Source: Candidatus Krumholzibacteriota bacterium (GTDB lineage: Bacteria; Krumholzibacteriota; Krumholzibacteriia; JAJRXK01). Taken from it: DNA of 41,558 nt. The stretch is taken from the NCBI GenBank assembly GCA_024276305.1, contig JAJRXK010000053.1:1-41558 (forward strand), written 5' to 3'. The translations under genes were made by a program, and so were the position numbers. Below the pieces are notes generated by a model. That model did not search any database, had not been told where the DNA came from, and was given only the letters and a program-made list of their open reading frames with translations. Each line of letters begins with the position of its first letter. Positions within the stretch are counted from its first letter, which is position 1. Below are positions 40,613-41,558 of this stretch, one piece after another.

Positions 40613-40879
40613 ATGAAGCGATCGAAGTTCACGGAGGAACAAATCGTCCGGATCCTGAAGGAGTCCGACGCGGGCGGTACGGTCAAGGACCTGTGCCGTC
40701 GCCACGGCATCGCCACGGCCACTTTCTACCAGTGGAAGTCGAAGTACGGCGGTTTGGAGGCTTCGGACCTGCGAAAACTCGAGGAGCTCGAGCATGAGAA
40801 CAGTCGGCTCGAGAAGATGTACGCCGACCTCTCGCTCGAGAACCACGCGCTGAAGGATCTCATCGGCCGAAAGCTTTGA
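40613..40879 (+). CDS. IS3-family transposase OrfA
   Basis: An 88-residue DNA-binding protein. The helix-turn-helix is RSKFTEEQIVRILKESDAG and then LCRRHGIATATFYQWKSKYG (about 28-47), followed by a leucine-zipper helix (LRKLEELEHENSRLEKMYAD, about 54-73). It binds the terminal repeats and forms the N terminus of the OrfAB transposase made by -1 frameshifting. GGAGG lies a few bases before the ATG. The stop TGA overlaps orfB. Confidence 0.93.
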   Translation: MKRSKFTEEQIVRILKESDAGGTVKDLCRRHGIATATFYQWKSKYGGLEASDLRKLEELEHENSRLEKMYADLSLENHALKDLIGRKL

Positions 40880-41558
40880 CGCCACCAGCGAAACGCGACG
40901 CGGCCTCGTTCCTGGTGGCTGAACATGGTTTGAGCAAGAAGAAGGCGTGCGCCGCGGTGGGATTGTCCCGCGCCGCCTTCTACCGGCCCTCGCCGGATTC
41001 GGGACGGGACGAGGCCGTTGTCGCGGCCTTGAACAAGCAGGTTGGCCTGCATCCGCGTTGGGGCTTCTGGAAGCTTTTCAAGCGCATGCGGGCGTTGGGC
41101 CACACCTGGAATCACAAGCGCGTGTGGCGGGTCTACAAGGCCCTGAAGCTGAATCTGCCGCGTCGGACCAGGCGGCGCCTGCCGGACCGAGAACGGCAAC
41201 CGCTCGACACGCCAGCCGCGGTCAACGCGATCTGGGCGATGGATTTCATGAGCGACGCGCTCTGCAACGGCCGCCGCTTCCGAACCTTCAACGTTCTCGA
41301 TGAGGGCGTACGGGAGGCATTGGACATCGTGATCGACACCTCGATTCCATCAGGTCGCGTGGTGCGCACCCTGGAGCAGATCAAAGCCTGGCGCGGGACG
41401 CCGAAAGCGATCCGCGTCGACAACGGCCCGGAATTCCTCGGCCAGGCCTTCGTTGACTGGTGCGAGGCGAACCAGGTCGAAATCCGTTACATCCAGCCCG
41501 GAAAGCCGAACCAGAACGCCTACATCGAACGATTCAACCGGACGTACCGCAGCGAAGT
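40876..41558 (+). CDS. IS3-family transposase OrfB (rve integrase), truncated by window end
   Basis: The frame lies in -1 relative to orfA and starts around TTG 40876. The N terminus (AEHGLSKKKACAAVGLSRAA) is the HTH_21 segment. The catalytic core has the complete DDE triad: Asp in AIWAMDFMSD, Asp in IRVDNGPEF and, 35 residues later, Glu in AYIERFNRTYR. The last few dozen residues lie beyond the window. Nothing visible is disrupted, so the element may be active. Confidence 0.93.
   Translation, partial: MTPPAKRDAASFLVAEHGLSKKKACAAVGLSRAAFYRPSPDSGRDEAVVAALNKQVGLHPRWGFWKLFKRMRALGHTWNHKRVWRVYKALKLNLPRRTRRRLPDRERQPLDTPAAVNAIWAMDFMSDALCNGRRFRTFNVLDEGVREALDIVIDTSIPSGRVVRTLEQIKAWRGTPKAIRVDNGPEFLGQAFVDWCEANQVEIRYIQPGKPNQNAYIERFNRTYRSE

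Larger units (their letters stand above)
40540..41558 (+). mobile_element. IS3-family insertion sequence (IS407-like), partial
   Basis: The element contains an orfA/orfB pair in the typical order and overlap, and runs off the right edge. The left end is not certain; it lies between about 40537 and 40551 (sequence TGATCTGAGACAGGTC at 40551 is a candidate terminal repeat). The right end is outside the window, so the inverted repeats and target duplication cannot be checked. Confidence 0.85.

Overview
The window is about 41.6 kb of high-GC bacterial chromosome, densely packed with genes on both strands. There is no tRNA, rRNA or CRISPR array that I can see. It looks like a Gram-negative (diderm) organism: a TonB-dependent receptor, a beta-barrel porin ending in Phe and several lipoboxes are present. 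A long secreted protein ends in a FlgD-like Ig sorting domain, which is typical of FCB-related lineages such as Eisenbacteria or Krumholzibacteria. That placement is inference from one domain and base composition. Where promoters can be read they look sigma70-like (TTGnnn, 16-17 bases, nAnnnT).

Layout. 1-5 kb: TonB receptor, apaH (diadenosine tetraphosphatase), a DinB-fold protein overlapping apaH tail to tail by 70 bp, and a SAM methyltransferase. 4.7-7.9 kb (minus): a tightly coupled operon of a dicarboxylate/amino-acid symporter, free methionine-R-sulfoxide reductase, truD and yhbY. 8.1-11.7 kb: a TolB-like propeller lipoprotein whose frame breaks at a run of seven G, a low-GC frameshifted gene relic, a Cys-rich lipoprotein of unknown role and a small membrane protein. 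11.8-15 kb: a large secreted propeller protein with a FlgD-like tail. 15-19.8 kb: a membrane-anchored TPR-CHAT protease divergent from an ECF sigma factor and its zinc-type anti-sigma factor. This is the most interesting module, because protease and anti-sigma sensor domain are predicted to lie on the same side of the inner membrane. 19.8-26.7 kb (minus): a TPR envelope protein preceded by two repeated dyads, then an NtrC-type regulator, its histidine kinase, a Trp-rich exported protein and a GT2 glycosyltransferase. 26.7-31.6 kb: a DUF1684 lipoprotein, a LytS-like sensor lacking its phospho-acceptor His, a MarR regulator, queF and a porin with a clear terminator. 31.9-39.2 kb: two large polytopic GT-C-like membrane proteins, an exported protein, an EAL-HDOD protein and a DAG-kinase-family lipid kinase. 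39.2-41.56 kb: a lower-GC accessory strip with two small exported proteins, the first 21 codons of an IS110-type transposase, and an IS3-family element (IS407-like) that cuts it and runs off the end.

Housekeeping genes (apaH, truD, yhbY, queF, msrC) are interleaved with envelope and signalling genes. Convergent neighbours repeatedly overlap by 12-70 bp, and minus-strand operons use ATGA/TGATG stop-start overlaps, so the genome is compact. Accessory material is concentrated at 9.0-9.9 kb and after 39.2 kb.
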